A stretch of 64,000 nucleotides of DNA from Cellvibrio sp. (GTDB lineage Bacteria; Pseudomonadota; Gammaproteobacteria; Pseudomonadales; Cellvibrionaceae): NCBI GenBank assembly GCA_016712405.1, contig JADJRD010000001.1, positions 930,001 to 994,000 of the forward strand, written 5' to 3'. Below the pieces are notes generated by a model. That model ran no database searches and was not told the DNA's origin. It was given only the letters and a program-made list of their open reading frames with translations. The position numbers and the translations under genes are program-made. Position 1 is the stretch's first letter. Every line of letters starts with the position of its first letter. Positions 42,169-51,547 of the stretch are shown here, one piece after another.

Positions 42169-42291
42169 TTTTGGTGAGACGCTTTTACGCGCATAATAAA
42201 TACTTAAAGCCCCATTAGCATTTAGCACTACGAACTTTTCAGTCTTTTAATAGTCAACTCATGACAATTAATTGTCTGTGAACACGCCGAT

Positions 42292-42951
42292 ATGAAAAGC
42301 TCCTCCAACCCAAAACAATCCATCCGTAACATCTACCGCGAATACCACTCAACTCTCTTATTGTTATTTTTGTTCTTTTGCATTCGTAGCAGTTTTGCAG
42401 ACTGGAGCCCAGTACCCACAGGATCAATGGTTCCCACGATTATTGAAGGTGATGTGATCACAATTAATAAAGCGGCCTACGATATTCGCGTTCCTTTTAC
42501 CCATATTTCTTTATTGAAAACCGGTGAACCTGTACGAGGCGACATAGTAGTATTTGATTCCAAGGTTTCCGACAAAAGATTAGTCAAACGTGTGATCGGG
42601 TTGCCAGGCGACTTAATCGCAATGAAAAATAATCAACTGATTCTCAATGGAAAACCTGTTCAATATGAAATAATTGGCGATAGCCTTGTTGAACATTTGG
42701 ATAAAAAATCACACAAAATCCATTTACTTGAAAACGCTGCCCCCATTTATCAAAGTTTTGCGCCAGTAAAAGTACCCGAAGGTTATTATCTAATGCTAGG
42801 CGACAGCCGTGATAACAGCGTTGATTCGCGCTTTATCGGATTCGTACCACGAAAAGAATTGGTTGGCCGCGCAGGTGGAGTTGCTATTTCTTTTGATATG
42901 AGTAACGCTTACATGCCCAGAAAGAACAGATTTTGGATTGATTTAAATTAA
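42292..42951 (+). CDS. lepB: Signal peptidase I-like protease
   Basis: This 219-residue enzyme of the S26 family cleaves signal peptides at the periplasmic face. The catalytic Ser is in PVPTGSMVPTIIEGD and the catalytic Lys in DKRLVKRVIGLPGDLIAM, with YYLMLGDSRDNSVDSRFIGF as the third conserved block. Only one N-terminal membrane segment (LLLLFLFFCIRSSFA) precedes them, less than the two of E. coli LepB. It may be an additional, specialised copy rather than the main one, which usually sits with lepA and rnc. It meets the STAS gene tail to tail with a 4-bp overlap. Confidence 0.88.
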   Translation: MKSSSNPKQSIRNIYREYHSTLLLLFLFFCIRSSFADWSPVPTGSMVPTIIEGDVITINKAAYDIRVPFTHISLLKTGEPVRGDIVVFDSKVSDKRLVKRVIGLPGDLIAMKNNQLILNGKPVQYEIIGDSLVEHLDKKSHKIHLLENAAPIYQSFAPVKVPEGYYLMLGDSRDNSVDSRFIGFVPRKELVGRAGGVAISFDMSNAYMPRKNRFWIDLN

Positions 42952-43430
42952 CCCTCTTCCAGCATCTTCACTAAATTTTTAAACGTATCAGCATTTTGTT
43001 CGTTGAGGCTCATTAATATTTTATGTGCCTCTATGACACGCTCTTTTATCATGGGCGCGTTTTGATCATCACAACAAAGTGATTTGGATGGAATTAGTGA
43101 TGAATCCAGCTTATCAACAATGGAAAAAATATCTGCAAATCCCATGCTATTTAAAATACGCTTGATACTGGAGTTGGTTGCCAATATCACCGGAGTAATG
43201 TTTCGCTGGTCCTGACTTAATAAAGAAATTTTTGCCATCAAGCCTAATGTTGTACTATCAACCGCTTCAGCGTCAGAAAGATCAAACAACACCGAAGTCA
43301 ATTCAGTATCGGCTAACATGGCATCAATAAATTGATCGAAGGAAATACAAAAAGTCAGACGTACATCCCCCACCAGTTTAATTACATAAACGCCTTGGCG
43401 GTTGGCAACTAATATCTGACCAGGATTCAT
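42948..43430 (-). CDS. STAS-domain anti-anti-sigma factor
   Basis: This 160-residue STAS-domain protein has the phosphorylatable Ser region in FDLSDAEAVDSTTLGLMAKI, the usual switch of SpoIIAA-like factors. It lies 18 bp after a receiver-PP2C phosphatase gene. In Pseudomonas aeruginosa the similar pair HsbR/HsbA controls the FlgM anti-sigma factor and biofilm genes. The partner kinase is not in the window, so what it regulates is inferred only. The 50-residue C-terminal extension (ALIKERVIEAHKILMS-like) is unassigned. Confidence 0.83.
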   Translation of the reverse strand: MNPGQILVANRQGVYVIKLVGDVRLTFCISFDQFIDAMLADTELTSVLFDLSDAEAVDSTTLGLMAKISLLSQDQRNITPVILATNSSIKRILNSMGFADIFSIVDKLDSSLIPSKSLCCDDQNAPMIKERVIEAHKILMSLNEQNADTFKNLVKMLEEG

Positions 43431-43448
43431 TTAATGCCTCATGCAAAG

Positions 43449-44666
43449 CTAATTTAGCAAACCCGAAGACCGGGAAACTGACAAAATCGCAATATCATCT
43501 GGATTATCTTTTACTTTATTAATAGCTAAAGTATTGCAGACTGATTCTAGACTGCCAGTCGATAATGATAATTTTTGCAAAAGATCCGATTCTTTTTCCT
43601 CTAAATCCTTCTTATCACACAACTCCAACACCCCATCAGAAAAGCAGACTAACGCAAAATTTTCCGGTAACTGACGATGGTAAATTTGCCATCGAGCATC
43701 TTTAAATAGACCAACTGGTTTTCCTTGTCCTTCAAGGAAGCAAGCTTTTCCCTGTTCAATTAAGACAGGCAAAGGAAGATGACCTGCAACCACATAACGC
43801 ATTTGACGTGTTTGGGTATCGATAACGCCCACAAAAAATGTCAAATGATGCCCAATTCGAGTTTCGATTAACTCTCGATTAATTTGTTGCAACATTTGCG
43901 AGCAACCCATTTCAAACGATTGGTAATCACCAAAAAGCCCTTCTTCTCGCACCATACGACTAACAACATGCTTTAACCAAATAGTGACAAAAGCTGACGA
44001 CGCGCCATGACCAGAAACATCCGCCAAATAAAATGCCAAATAGCGCTGCTTAATGAGTGCGTAATCAATAAAATCCCCGCTTAAAAATAATGAAGGGATA
44101 ATCTCATGTTCAACTCTGTACCCATCCTGTGTTTGCAAACCTTTTGGCATCAAGCGACGCTGAACTCTTCGCCCCGCTGTTTGATCACGCTCAAGCACTC
44201 GAAGATGCTCTCGTAATTCTCGATTGGCTTTTTCTAATTGGTCGCGATAAACCGAATCATGTGAGGAGGAATTTATTACCGAAGTTTTTATTGAAGCTGT
44301 TGCTAGAATTTTTTCTATCGCAAACTCCAACTGCTGAATATTCAAAGTATATTTTTCGAAATATTCTTTTGCGCCAAAACGTAACGCTTGCAAAATATCA
44401 GGACTATTGAGGGTTTTAGCAAGAAATATGACGGGAGGTTTTAATGCAAGCTGTTCAGCAGATATCAAAAACTGAAACGCAGAAGATTGGGAAAAATGAA
44501 CATCAATAATAAGAAGATCAGGCAAGCACTTTAAGGATTCCAATGCATCTGTAGGACTGTTTGCAGTCAGAACACTGCAGCCTAACCCCATCAAATCCTC
44601 TGACAATCGCTGACGATAATCAGGATCATCATCCAAAATTAAAATCTTTTTGCCTGCCAAATTCAT
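43449..44666 (-). CDS. Response regulator with SpoIIE-type phosphatase domain
   Basis: This 405-residue two-domain protein has a receiver domain (residues 1-120: ILILDDDPDYRQRLSEDL, phospho-Asp in LLIIDVHFSQS, then AKTLNSPDILQALRFGAKEY), a coiled coil (LEKANRELREHLRVLERDQT) and a PP2C/SpoIIE phosphatase (LSGDFIDYALIKQRYLAFYL, ADVSGHGASSAFVTIW, FSDGVLELCD). The phosphatase probably removes phosphate from the adjacent STAS protein, under control of receiver phosphorylation. Architecture matches HsbR/RssB-like regulators. No sensor kinase gene is adjacent. Confidence 0.9.
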   Translation of the reverse strand: MNLAGKKILILDDDPDYRQRLSEDLMGLGCSVLTANSPTDALESLKCLPDLLIIDVHFSQSSAFQFLISAEQLALKPPVIFLAKTLNSPDILQALRFGAKEYFEKYTLNIQQLEFAIEKILATASIKTSVINSSSHDSVYRDQLEKANRELREHLRVLERDQTAGRRVQRRLMPKGLQTQDGYRVEHEIIPSLFLSGDFIDYALIKQRYLAFYLADVSGHGASSAFVTIWLKHVVSRMVREEGLFGDYQSFEMGCSQMLQQINRELIETRIGHHLTFFVGVIDTQTRQMRYVVAGHLPLPVLIEQGKACFLEGQGKPVGLFKDARWQIYHRQLPENFALVCFSDGVLELCDKKDLEEKESDLLQKLSLSTGSLESVCNTLAINKVKDNPDDIAILSVSRSSGLLN

Positions 44667-44684
44667 GCGCCTACCGCTTAACTA

Positions 44685-46082
44685 CTAGGGTTGTTTTTTA
44701 CCTTCACGTTCTTGCTTGCGGCGCAATTGAATAAATTCACGTTGCGTCATTTTCTTTTTTCGCTCTGCGTAAGGGTTATCGCTGGTTCTAAACTCAATAC
44801 GCACTGGCGTACCATGCAGATCCAAAACCCGACGAAATGTTTTTTCCAAATACTTTACGTAATGACCCGGAACATCCTGCGTTTGATTGCCATGGATCAC
44901 AATGATGGGAGGATTATGTCCACCCGAATGCGCATAGCGCAATTTGATACGTCGACCTTGAATCATCGGTGGCTGATGTTCGCGCACGGCATCTTGCAAA
45001 ATGCGCGTTAAATAATGCGTACCGAATTTGTCAGTAGCCGCGCGATAAGCCTGTTCAATCGACTTATAAAGATTACCAACACCCGTTCCATGTAACGCTG
45101 AAATAAAATGGATATTGGCGAAATCAACAAATTTCAATCGTCGCTCAATTTCGTTTTTAACATATTGTTTGTGCCCGTCCTCAAGGCCATCCCATTTGTT
45201 TAATGCGATGACTAATGCACGCCCTGCTTCAATAGTGGTTCCCATTAGATGCAGGTCTTGTTCAACAATACCTTCACTGGCATCCATAACCAAAATAACA
45301 ACATTGGCATCACTAATGGCTTGCATAGTTTTGACAATAGAAAACTTTTCAACAATCAGATCTATATTTTTGCGACGACGAACACCAGCAGTATCTATGA
45401 TGGTGTAAGGCTTATCGAAACGTGTGTAATTGATGTAAATGGAATCACGAGTCGTTCCTGGCTCATCAAACACCACCACCCTGTCCTCTCCTAACAGGCG
45501 ATTTACCAATGTGGATTTGCCGACATTGGGGCGACCTACAACTGCAATTTTAATTCCTGTCGCATCTTGAGATTGAAAATCTTCGGGTAATTCAGGTACA
45601 TCAGCAAGCACTTCTTCCATCATGGATTTCACACCACGACCATGGGTCGCGGTAGTTGCAAACAACTCGCCCATTCCTAATTCATAAAATGGTGCCAAGG
45701 CAACATCCGGATCCATACCATCAATTTTATTCGCAACAAGGTACGTTTTTTTGTTGTTCACACGTAAATGTTGCGCAATTAAATAATCAGCAGGATTAAC
45801 ACCTTCACGACTGTCCAATATAAACAGAACTATATCGGCTTCTTGAATGGCCAATAACGATTGGCCTGCCATGACGCTATCAATGCCCTCTTCTTCTCCA
45901 CTAATGCCGCCGGTATCTATGACGATAAAACGACGGTTATCGATACAACCTTCACCGTATTTTCGATCCCGAGTAAGCCCTGGATAGTCTGCAACCAGCG
46001 CATCTCTAGAACGCGTTAGACGATTAAAAAGAGTGGATTTACCAACATTCGGACGGCCAACCAAGGCAATAACTGGAATCAT
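44685..46082 (-). CDS. der: GTPase Der (EngA)
   Basis: This 465-residue protein has the tandem GTPase domains unique to Der, which help 50S ribosome assembly. Both P-loops read GRPNVGKSTL (near residues 8 and 188); DTAGVRRRKNIDLIVEKFS and the C-terminal KH-like domain (RIEFRTSDNPYAERKKKM) follow. It is downstream of bamB, as in E. coli, with a hairpin terminator in the gap that may attenuate readthrough. Confidence 0.97.
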   Translation of the reverse strand: MIPVIALVGRPNVGKSTLFNRLTRSRDALVADYPGLTRDRKYGEGCIDNRRFIVIDTGGISGEEEGIDSVMAGQSLLAIQEADIVLFILDSREGVNPADYLIAQHLRVNNKKTYLVANKIDGMDPDVALAPFYELGMGELFATTATHGRGVKSMMEEVLADVPELPEDFQSQDATGIKIAVVGRPNVGKSTLVNRLLGEDRVVVFDEPGTTRDSIYINYTRFDKPYTIIDTAGVRRRKNIDLIVEKFSIVKTMQAISDANVVILVMDASEGIVEQDLHLMGTTIEAGRALVIALNKWDGLEDGHKQYVKNEIERRLKFVDFANIHFISALHGTGVGNLYKSIEQAYRAATDKFGTHYLTRILQDAVREHQPPMIQGRRIKLRYAHSGGHNPPIIVIHGNQTQDVPGHYVKYLEKTFRRVLDLHGTPVRIEFRTSDNPYAERKKKMTQREFIQLRRKQEREGKKQP

Positions 46083-46129
46083 AATTTCTTCACCAATAGG
46101 TTTGGTGTGACCTCGTTAAAAAGACAAAA

Positions 46130-46157
46130 CCAGCATCATCTGTGAGATGAGTGCTGG
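46130..46157. terminator. Terminator or attenuator between bamB and der
   Basis: CCAGCATCATC and GATGAGTGCTGG pair around TGTGA with one bulge, and both sides run into A or T tracts (TTTTGTCTTTTT on the minus strand). Confidence 0.8.
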
Positions 46158-46180
46158 CTTAAAAAAAACAGATGGTTAGA

Positions 46181-47410
46181 TTAGTCGGCTTTTAGGGTAA
46201 AAGCCATTAGTTTTCCCTTGTTGTTAAAGACGTACAAGCGTTCTCCGTCCGTTAACAATGGCGCTCTGGCACCTTTTCGTCCAACGCGAGTTCTCGCAGC
46301 TAACTCACCGTCTGATGTGTTCATCACATGCAAATAGCCTTTGTAATCAACTACAGCAACATAATCACCCACGACCTGAGGAGCATTGAGTAGGCGACGC
46401 AACAGTTTTTCGTTGGTCCATAATATCTCTCCAGATGCAGAGCTGTAACACACCAACTTACCCTCAGTATCTGAAACGAACAATTTATCCCCCTGCACGG
46501 CCATATTTTCGGCTGTAGATCCGTCTTTTGCCCAAAGCGCACTTCCAGTAGCACCTGATACTGCCGATATCTTTCCTTGGTAGGTGCCCACATAAAGCAA
46601 ACCACCTGCCATTAAGGGTGAGGCATGAATATCAATCATGCGCTCTAACTCCGAGCGACCTTTTGGCATTGCAATACGTTGATCCCACATAATAATTCCG
46701 GTGTCAGCACTGAATGCCATCAGCCGACCATTAGAAAAACCTGCATAAACGATTGATTCCGTTACTGCAGGCGTTGAAGTTCCTCTTAGTGTTAATACAG
46801 GAGGAGGATTATCATAAAACCAGCGTCGCACACCTGTTTTTGCATCCAACGCAAAGAGTTTTCCGTTGAGAGTTTGAACCGCCACAATACTGCCATTGGA
46901 TTGCGGCGCCGCCAGTATTTCACCCGGTAATTGAGTGCGCCATAATTCCGTACCATTTTCACTGCTTAACGCAATCACCTCACCTGCATAACTGGCAAGA
47001 AACAGTTGATCTTTAAATACACCTACACCCGCCGAGATTTGCCAATTGGGATCCATCTCTTCCATATTCATATAAATCTTCATCCAACCCCATAAACTTA
47101 ATTTGGGAGATGTGACTCGTTTGGACCAACGTTTTTTTCCTGTCTTACTATCAATGGCTATGAGTTTGCCTTTGAAATCTACCGCATAAATTTTTCCGTC
47201 TTCAATCGCGGGTACCAGAATACTAAAACCCTTACTCTGTCCTGATCCAATTCCACGAGACCACTCTTTATCAATCTCAGCCGTTTCTTTAAAACTTTTG
47301 AGTTCCATTGGCTCAGTGCCTGTTTTCTTTTGAAACAAAGAGCAACCAGACAACGTCAATGTAACCATTAAAAACAGAGCGATCAGACTCCTGATGGAGG
47401 TTAATTTCAT
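46181..47410 (-). CDS. bamB: Outer-membrane assembly lipoprotein BamB
   Basis: BamB is a beta-propeller lipoprotein of the Bam complex that helps fold outer-membrane beta-barrels. The 409-residue frame has a lipoprotein signal with lipobox LTLSGC (Cys at residue 23) and repeated PQQ-like blades (GKLIAIDSKTGKKRW, GEVIALSSENGTELW, GKLFALDAKTGVRRWF, GKISAVSGATGSALW and more). Overlaps yfgM by 4 bp, the usual hisS-yfgM-bamB-der order. Confidence 0.96.
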   Translation of the reverse strand: MKLTSIRSLIALFLMVTLTLSGCSLFQKKTGTEPMELKSFKETAEIDKEWSRGIGSGQSKGFSILVPAIEDGKIYAVDFKGKLIAIDSKTGKKRWSKRVTSPKLSLWGWMKIYMNMEEMDPNWQISAGVGVFKDQLFLASYAGEVIALSSENGTELWRTQLPGEILAAPQSNGSIVAVQTLNGKLFALDAKTGVRRWFYDNPPPVLTLRGTSTPAVTESIVYAGFSNGRLMAFSADTGIIMWDQRIAMPKGRSELERMIDIHASPLMAGGLLYVGTYQGKISAVSGATGSALWAKDGSTAENMAVQGDKLFVSDTEGKLVCYSSASGEILWTNEKLLRRLLNAPQVVGDYVAVVDYKGYLHVMNTSDGELAARTRVGRKGARAPLLTDGERLYVFNNKGKLMAFTLKAD

Positions 47411-48102
47411 TGTGCTTTCTCCGCACTTGCTTCATTGGCAGGCTCTAATAATTTCAAATCATCCACTTTCATTTGAAGCAGCATATAACGTTCTTGTTGT
47501 TGCGCATTACTGGCGGTTAATGCTGCCTCATAGGATGAACGAGCTTTTTCCAAATTGCCTTGTAATTTATAAATATCACCGCGGGCTTCAGCATAATCAC
47601 TGGCTAAGGCTGCAGCAGGTTCTTGCGCAAGCTGTGCGAGAGCGTCATCTAAAGACTGCTTCGCCGTTAATACTTTTGCTAATCGTAACCGAGCAATTTG
47701 TTCAGTTGTTACATCAGGCTTTGCTGACAATACCCACTGTAATTCAGCGACGGCTTGATCCAACTTGTTGTCTTCAACAGCAACTTTCGCAAGAAAAAAA
47801 GCAGCAGTTTGCGCGTAAAAACTTTTATTATTGCCTGACTTTAATTCACTCGCGTATTGAGTCGCCATAGAGCGATCCGTATCACTCATCACTTTACCGG
47901 GCTCTTGATTAATTAACTTAACTAATTGCTCGTAGGTTGCTGACGCTTTCTCCGCTTTAGCACGTTGTTGATCCTTCCAGCTCCCCCAGCCCAAATAAGC
48001 AGCCACAGCAATCACCGCTGCCACTACCACCGACTTTCCGTAATCTTTCCACCAACGCTTTAATGATTCAATTTGTTCTTCTTCGGTTAAATGTACACTC
48101 AC
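47407..48102 (-). CDS. yfgM: SecYEG-associated chaperone YfgM
   Basis: This 231-residue protein has an N-terminal membrane helix (SVVVAAVIAVAAYLGWGSW, residues about 24-42) after EEQIESLKRWWKDYG, then a TPR-like periplasmic domain (LDQAVAELQWVLSAKPDV, LEKARSSYEAALTAS). YfgM joins PpiD at the Sec translocon. Start is 24 bp from the hisS stop; overlap with bamB implies coupling. Confidence 0.93.
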   Translation of the reverse strand: MSVHLTEEEQIESLKRWWKDYGKSVVVAAVIAVAAYLGWGSWKDQQRAKAEKASATYEQLVKLINQEPGKVMSDTDRSMATQYASELKSGNNKSFYAQTAAFFLAKVAVEDNKLDQAVAELQWVLSAKPDVTTEQIARLRLAKVLTAKQSLDDALAQLAQEPAAALASDYAEARGDIYKLQGNLEKARSSYEAALTASNAQQQERYMLLQMKVDDLKLLEPANEASAEKAQ

Positions 48103-48126
48103 AATTGGCTCCTAAAGCTCGACAAG

Positions 48127-49398
48127 TTATTCAAAAGTTTGCAAATACTCTATCGCATCTGCAATTAATAAAGTTTGCTGCGGGATATCTTCACGCAAAT
48201 GTTTTACAACTACCTGACCTGATTTCGCTTCATCCTCACCCAGAATCAATGCAATCTCAGCTCCACTCTTATCCGCTTTTTTAAGCTGATTTTTAAAATT
48301 ACCACCGCCACAGTGCATCATAAAACGCACATAAGGCAATTCATCGCGACATTGCTCAACCAATTGTATGGCCTGTTCTGTGACATCACCAACCGCGACT
48401 AAATATACATCGGTTTGCAAATTTAGTTCCGCTGGAAGCTCTTGCATTTCCTGTACTAATAACACCAAACGCTCTAATCCAATACCGAACCCAACAGCGG
48501 GAGTTGCTTTTCCACCCAATTGTTCAACTAAATTATCGTAACGACCACCAGCACACACTGTTGCTTGCGCACCTAATTTATCTGTCACCCATTCAAAAGC
48601 GGTTTTACCGTAATAATCCAAGCCGCGAACCAAACGTGGATTTACTTGATATTGAACACCCGCAGCATCCAATAGTTTTTTTAACCCTGAAAAGTGTTGT
48701 TTGGATTCTTCATCAAGATAATCCAATAATACTGGAGCATTATTTAACAAGCTTTGAGTTTTGGGATCTTTGGAATCCAAAATACGTAATGGATTCGTCG
48801 TTAAACGACGCTGGCTGTCTTCATCCAATTCTGATTGTAAATTAGTTAAATAAGAAACCAATGCTGCTTTGTAATTAGCACGTGACTCGGCATTTGCTAA
48901 TGAATTGATTTGCAAAGTCACCGCAGACAAAACGCCCAATTCCCGCAAAATTCTTGCACTCAACAATAGAATTTCGGCATCAATATCCGGCCCCTGCATA
49001 CCAAAAGTTTCAACACCTAATTGATGAAATTGTCTATATCGCCCTTTTTGCGGACGCTCATGGCGAAACATAGGGCCCATATACCACAAACGTTGTGTTT
49101 GGTTATAAAGCAATCCGTGCTCTTCACAAGCACGCACACAAGAAGCAGTTCCTTCAGGTCGCAACGTTAAACTATCACCATTACGATCTTCAAAGGTATA
49201 CATTTCTTTTTCAACAATATCAGTGACTTCACCAATAGAACGCTTAAATAATTCTGTTGATTCAACAATGGGAAAACGAATTTCCTGATAACTATAACGC
49301 TGCAAAATATCAATCAATGTTGACTCAACCATCTGCCAAATTGGCGATTGATCTGGCAATAGATCATTCATTCCACGTATTGCTTGAATTTTTTTCAA
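48127..49398 (-). CDS. hisS: Histidyl-tRNA synthetase
   Basis: This 423-residue class II synthetase charges tRNA(His). The class II motif 1 region (IQAIRGMNDLLPDQSPIWQM, then RYSYQEIRFPIVEST), motif 2 (MGPMFRHERPQKGRYRQFHQ), the His-specific RGLDYYGKTAFEW, motif 3 (PAVGFGIGLERLVLL) and the C-terminal anticodon-binding domain are all present. Downstream genes are yfgM and bamB; a palindromic repeat lies between it and ispG. Confidence 0.97.
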   Translation of the reverse strand: MKKIQAIRGMNDLLPDQSPIWQMVESTLIDILQRYSYQEIRFPIVESTELFKRSIGEVTDIVEKEMYTFEDRNGDSLTLRPEGTASCVRACEEHGLLYNQTQRLWYMGPMFRHERPQKGRYRQFHQLGVETFGMQGPDIDAEILLLSARILRELGVLSAVTLQINSLANAESRANYKAALVSYLTNLQSELDEDSQRRLTTNPLRILDSKDPKTQSLLNNAPVLLDYLDEESKQHFSGLKKLLDAAGVQYQVNPRLVRGLDYYGKTAFEWVTDKLGAQATVCAGGRYDNLVEQLGGKATPAVGFGIGLERLVLLVQEMQELPAELNLQTDVYLVAVGDVTEQAIQLVEQCRDELPYVRFMMHCGGGNFKNQLKKADKSGAEIALILGEDEAKSGQVVVKHLREDIPQQTLLIADAIEYLQTFE

Positions 49399-49437
49399 TT
49401 TAAAACCTTAATAAATTTTTGTTTTGTTTGCAGATTT

Positions 49438-49545
49438 TGACCCCCTCCTAACCTCCCCCTTGCCAGGGGGAGGAACATGACTCCCCATTTGTTACAGAGT
49501 GGAATCTGTCCCCTCCCCTGGCAAGGGGAGGGTTAGGGTGGGGTC
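49438..49545. repeat. Palindromic repeat pair between ispG and hisS
   Basis: Two oppositely oriented units, CCCCCTTGCCAGGGGGAGG and CCCCTCCCCTGGCAAGGGGA, flank a 40-bp spacer, and the outer edges GACCCC and GGGGTC also pair. The right edge overlaps the ispG stop codon. Same family and same layout as 20325-20402. Confidence 0.8.
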
Positions 49546-50668
49546 ATACTCGCACAATAATATTTTTTTCCGCTTCATCCAACTCGATTTGTTTTTTCGC
49601 TGCTCTTTCACGAATCAAGCGCTCAAGATTATCAACCAGATTTTCATTGCTGAGTTTTTGATTAGGTTCGCCATCAATATAAATTAAATTATTCGGTGTA
49701 CCGCCGGTCAATCCTAAATCAGCTTCTTTCGCTTCACCGGGGCCATTAACAATGCAACCAATTACTGCCACATCAATTGGCGTTGTAATATCTTCAACAC
49801 GCGATTCCAACTCATTCATAGTTTTTATCACATCAAAATTTTGACGTGAACAACTGGGGCAAGCGATGAAATTCACTCCTTTGCTGCGCAAACGTAAACT
49901 GCGCAGCATGTCCCAACCCACTTTAATTTCTTCAACAGGATCAGCAGCCAGCGACACACGAATTGTATCGCCAATACCATCCATTAATAGTTGCCCCAAA
50001 CCAATTGAGGATTTTACTGTGCCTGAACGCAAACCACCGGCTTCAGTAATTCCCAAATGCAAAGGCTGCTCAATTAACGTGGCTAACTTACGATAAGCAG
50101 CAACAGCCATAAAAATATCAGAGGCCTTTACGCTGACCTTAAAATTATAAAAATTTAATCCATCTAATATTTCAACATGACGCAAGGCGGATTCGACCAA
50201 TGCCTCCGGAGTTGGTTCACCGTATTTTTTTTGTAGATCTTTTTCGAGTGATCCGGCGTTAACGCCAATACGAATCGGAATATTTAAATCGCGAGCCTTA
50301 TCAACCACAGCCTGAATACGTTTTTCACGGCCAATATTGCCAGGATTAATTCGCAAACAATCCACACCTAAATCAGCAACACGCAGGGCAATGCGATAAT
50401 CAAAATGAATATCTGCCACTAGCGGAATATTCACCTGCTTTCGAATCTCACCAAAGGCTTCCGCCGCTTCCATGGAAGGAACCGAAACACGAACTATGTC
50501 TGCGCCGGCTAACTGTATACGACGAATTTGTTCAACAGTCGCCACAATGTCGGTAGTTTCAGTATTGGTCATACTCTGGACCGAAATTGGTGCATCACCA
50601 CCAACAGGAACATTTCCAACCATTATCTGGCGCGACTTACGGCGTTTAATCGGTGATTCACAATGCAT
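49544..50668 (-). CDS. ispG: 4-hydroxy-3-methylbut-2-enyl diphosphate synthase (flavodoxin)
   Basis: This 374-residue iron-sulfur enzyme of the MEP isoprenoid pathway has the 4Fe-4S ligands in ACPSCSRQNFDV and AVIGCIVNGPGEAKEADLGL. The N-terminal barrel begins VGNVPVGGDAPISVQSMTNT. The gene starts 2 bp after rodZ ends, so translation may be coupled. It needs clusters that the nearby Suf operon would supply. Confidence 0.97.
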   Translation of the reverse strand: MHCESPIKRRKSRQIMVGNVPVGGDAPISVQSMTNTETTDIVATVEQIRRIQLAGADIVRVSVPSMEAAEAFGEIRKQVNIPLVADIHFDYRIALRVADLGVDCLRINPGNIGREKRIQAVVDKARDLNIPIRIGVNAGSLEKDLQKKYGEPTPEALVESALRHVEILDGLNFYNFKVSVKASDIFMAVAAYRKLATLIEQPLHLGITEAGGLRSGTVKSSIGLGQLLMDGIGDTIRVSLAADPVEEIKVGWDMLRSLRLRSKGVNFIACPSCSRQNFDVIKTMNELESRVEDITTPIDVAVIGCIVNGPGEAKEADLGLTGGTPNNLIYIDGEPNQKLSNENLVDNLERLIRERAAKKQIELDEAEKNIIVRV

Positions 50669-50670
50669 AT

Positions 50671-51534
50671 TTACTGATCCGAACGACGACTTACTTTAAT
50701 CGTTAATACATTGGTACCTAAAGCAGGTACCAATTTCACGGCCTCATCATTAATTTTTAAACTAACTGCTGGAGCATTTCCCAATTTCAAATCAAAAGGA
50801 CTCTGCCCTTTCAATACCAACTGTGTATCCTTCATTTTCAATTCAGTTACTAAAACATCACCATTTGCATCACTGACTTCTACCCAACATTCGTCGTGAA
50901 AATAAAACTCCAAAGTATCATTTCCTTGAGCAACGGATGGGCCACTAACTGATTCAAATTTTGATCGATCATTTTTTATTGCAACAGACAAGGTCTCTGC
51001 ATTCACAGCCACAATACTCGAAGCACTTGCTGATGTGGATTGATCAGAAGCAACAGAGCTGGAGGTAGCATTAACAGAAACTGTTGGATTTTGAACCGCG
51101 AGATTAACTTTTGGATAGTCATTAGTTTTTCGATTATCTAAAAACCAAACGGACAATAGCCACATTAAAAATAAAACACCAATCAATGCACCTGCAAACT
51201 GCCAAATTTTGCGATTCGAAACATCCTGTTTTACAGGAACAAAATCCTCTTTTAATCCTAAAATTTTAGCTTGACCGTCATATATTGACATCAAACTAAC
51301 AAGATCCACTTTTACTAATTGTGCATAAGCTCGCAAATAACCACGAATAAATGTATCGGAATGCAATCGATTATACTGATCCGACTCAATAGCCTTCACT
51401 TTCGTCAAGGTCATGAATAATTCTTTCGCAACATACTCCTGCGTCAAGCCTAGCCGCTCTCTGGCATCACGTAATATATTACCCGGAGACGAATGATTTA
51501 CCTCTGGTGTAACAGGATCGATGTCGTTTGTCAT
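50671..51534 (-). CDS. rodZ: Cytoskeletal/cell-shape protein RodZ
   Basis: This 287-residue bitopic protein links MreB to the wall machinery. It has an N-terminal Xre-like HTH (ARERLGLTQEYVAKELFMTL, ending near residue 90), a membrane helix (IWQFAGALIGVLFLMWLLSV, about residues 112-131), a Ser/Thr-rich linker (SSSVASDQSTSASASSI) and a DUF4115 periplasmic domain (EFYFHDECWVEVSDANGDV). It lies between pilW and ispG as in other gammaproteobacteria. Confidence 0.94.
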   Translation of the reverse strand: MTNDIDPVTPEVNHSSPGNILRDARERLGLTQEYVAKELFMTLTKVKAIESDQYNRLHSDTFIRGYLRAYAQLVKVDLVSLMSIYDGQAKILGLKEDFVPVKQDVSNRKIWQFAGALIGVLFLMWLLSVWFLDNRKTNDYPKVNLAVQNPTVSVNATSSSVASDQSTSASASSIVAVNAETLSVAIKNDRSKFESVSGPSVAQGNDTLEFYFHDECWVEVSDANGDVLVTELKMKDTQLVLKGQSPFDLKLGNAPAVSLKINDEAVKLVPALGTNVLTIKVSRRSDQ

Positions 51535-51547
51535 GGCTAGCCCACTA

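Noticed and set aside
45115..45494. Plus-strand ORFs within der
   Set aside because: They are shadows of the conserved GTPase gene on the minus strand.
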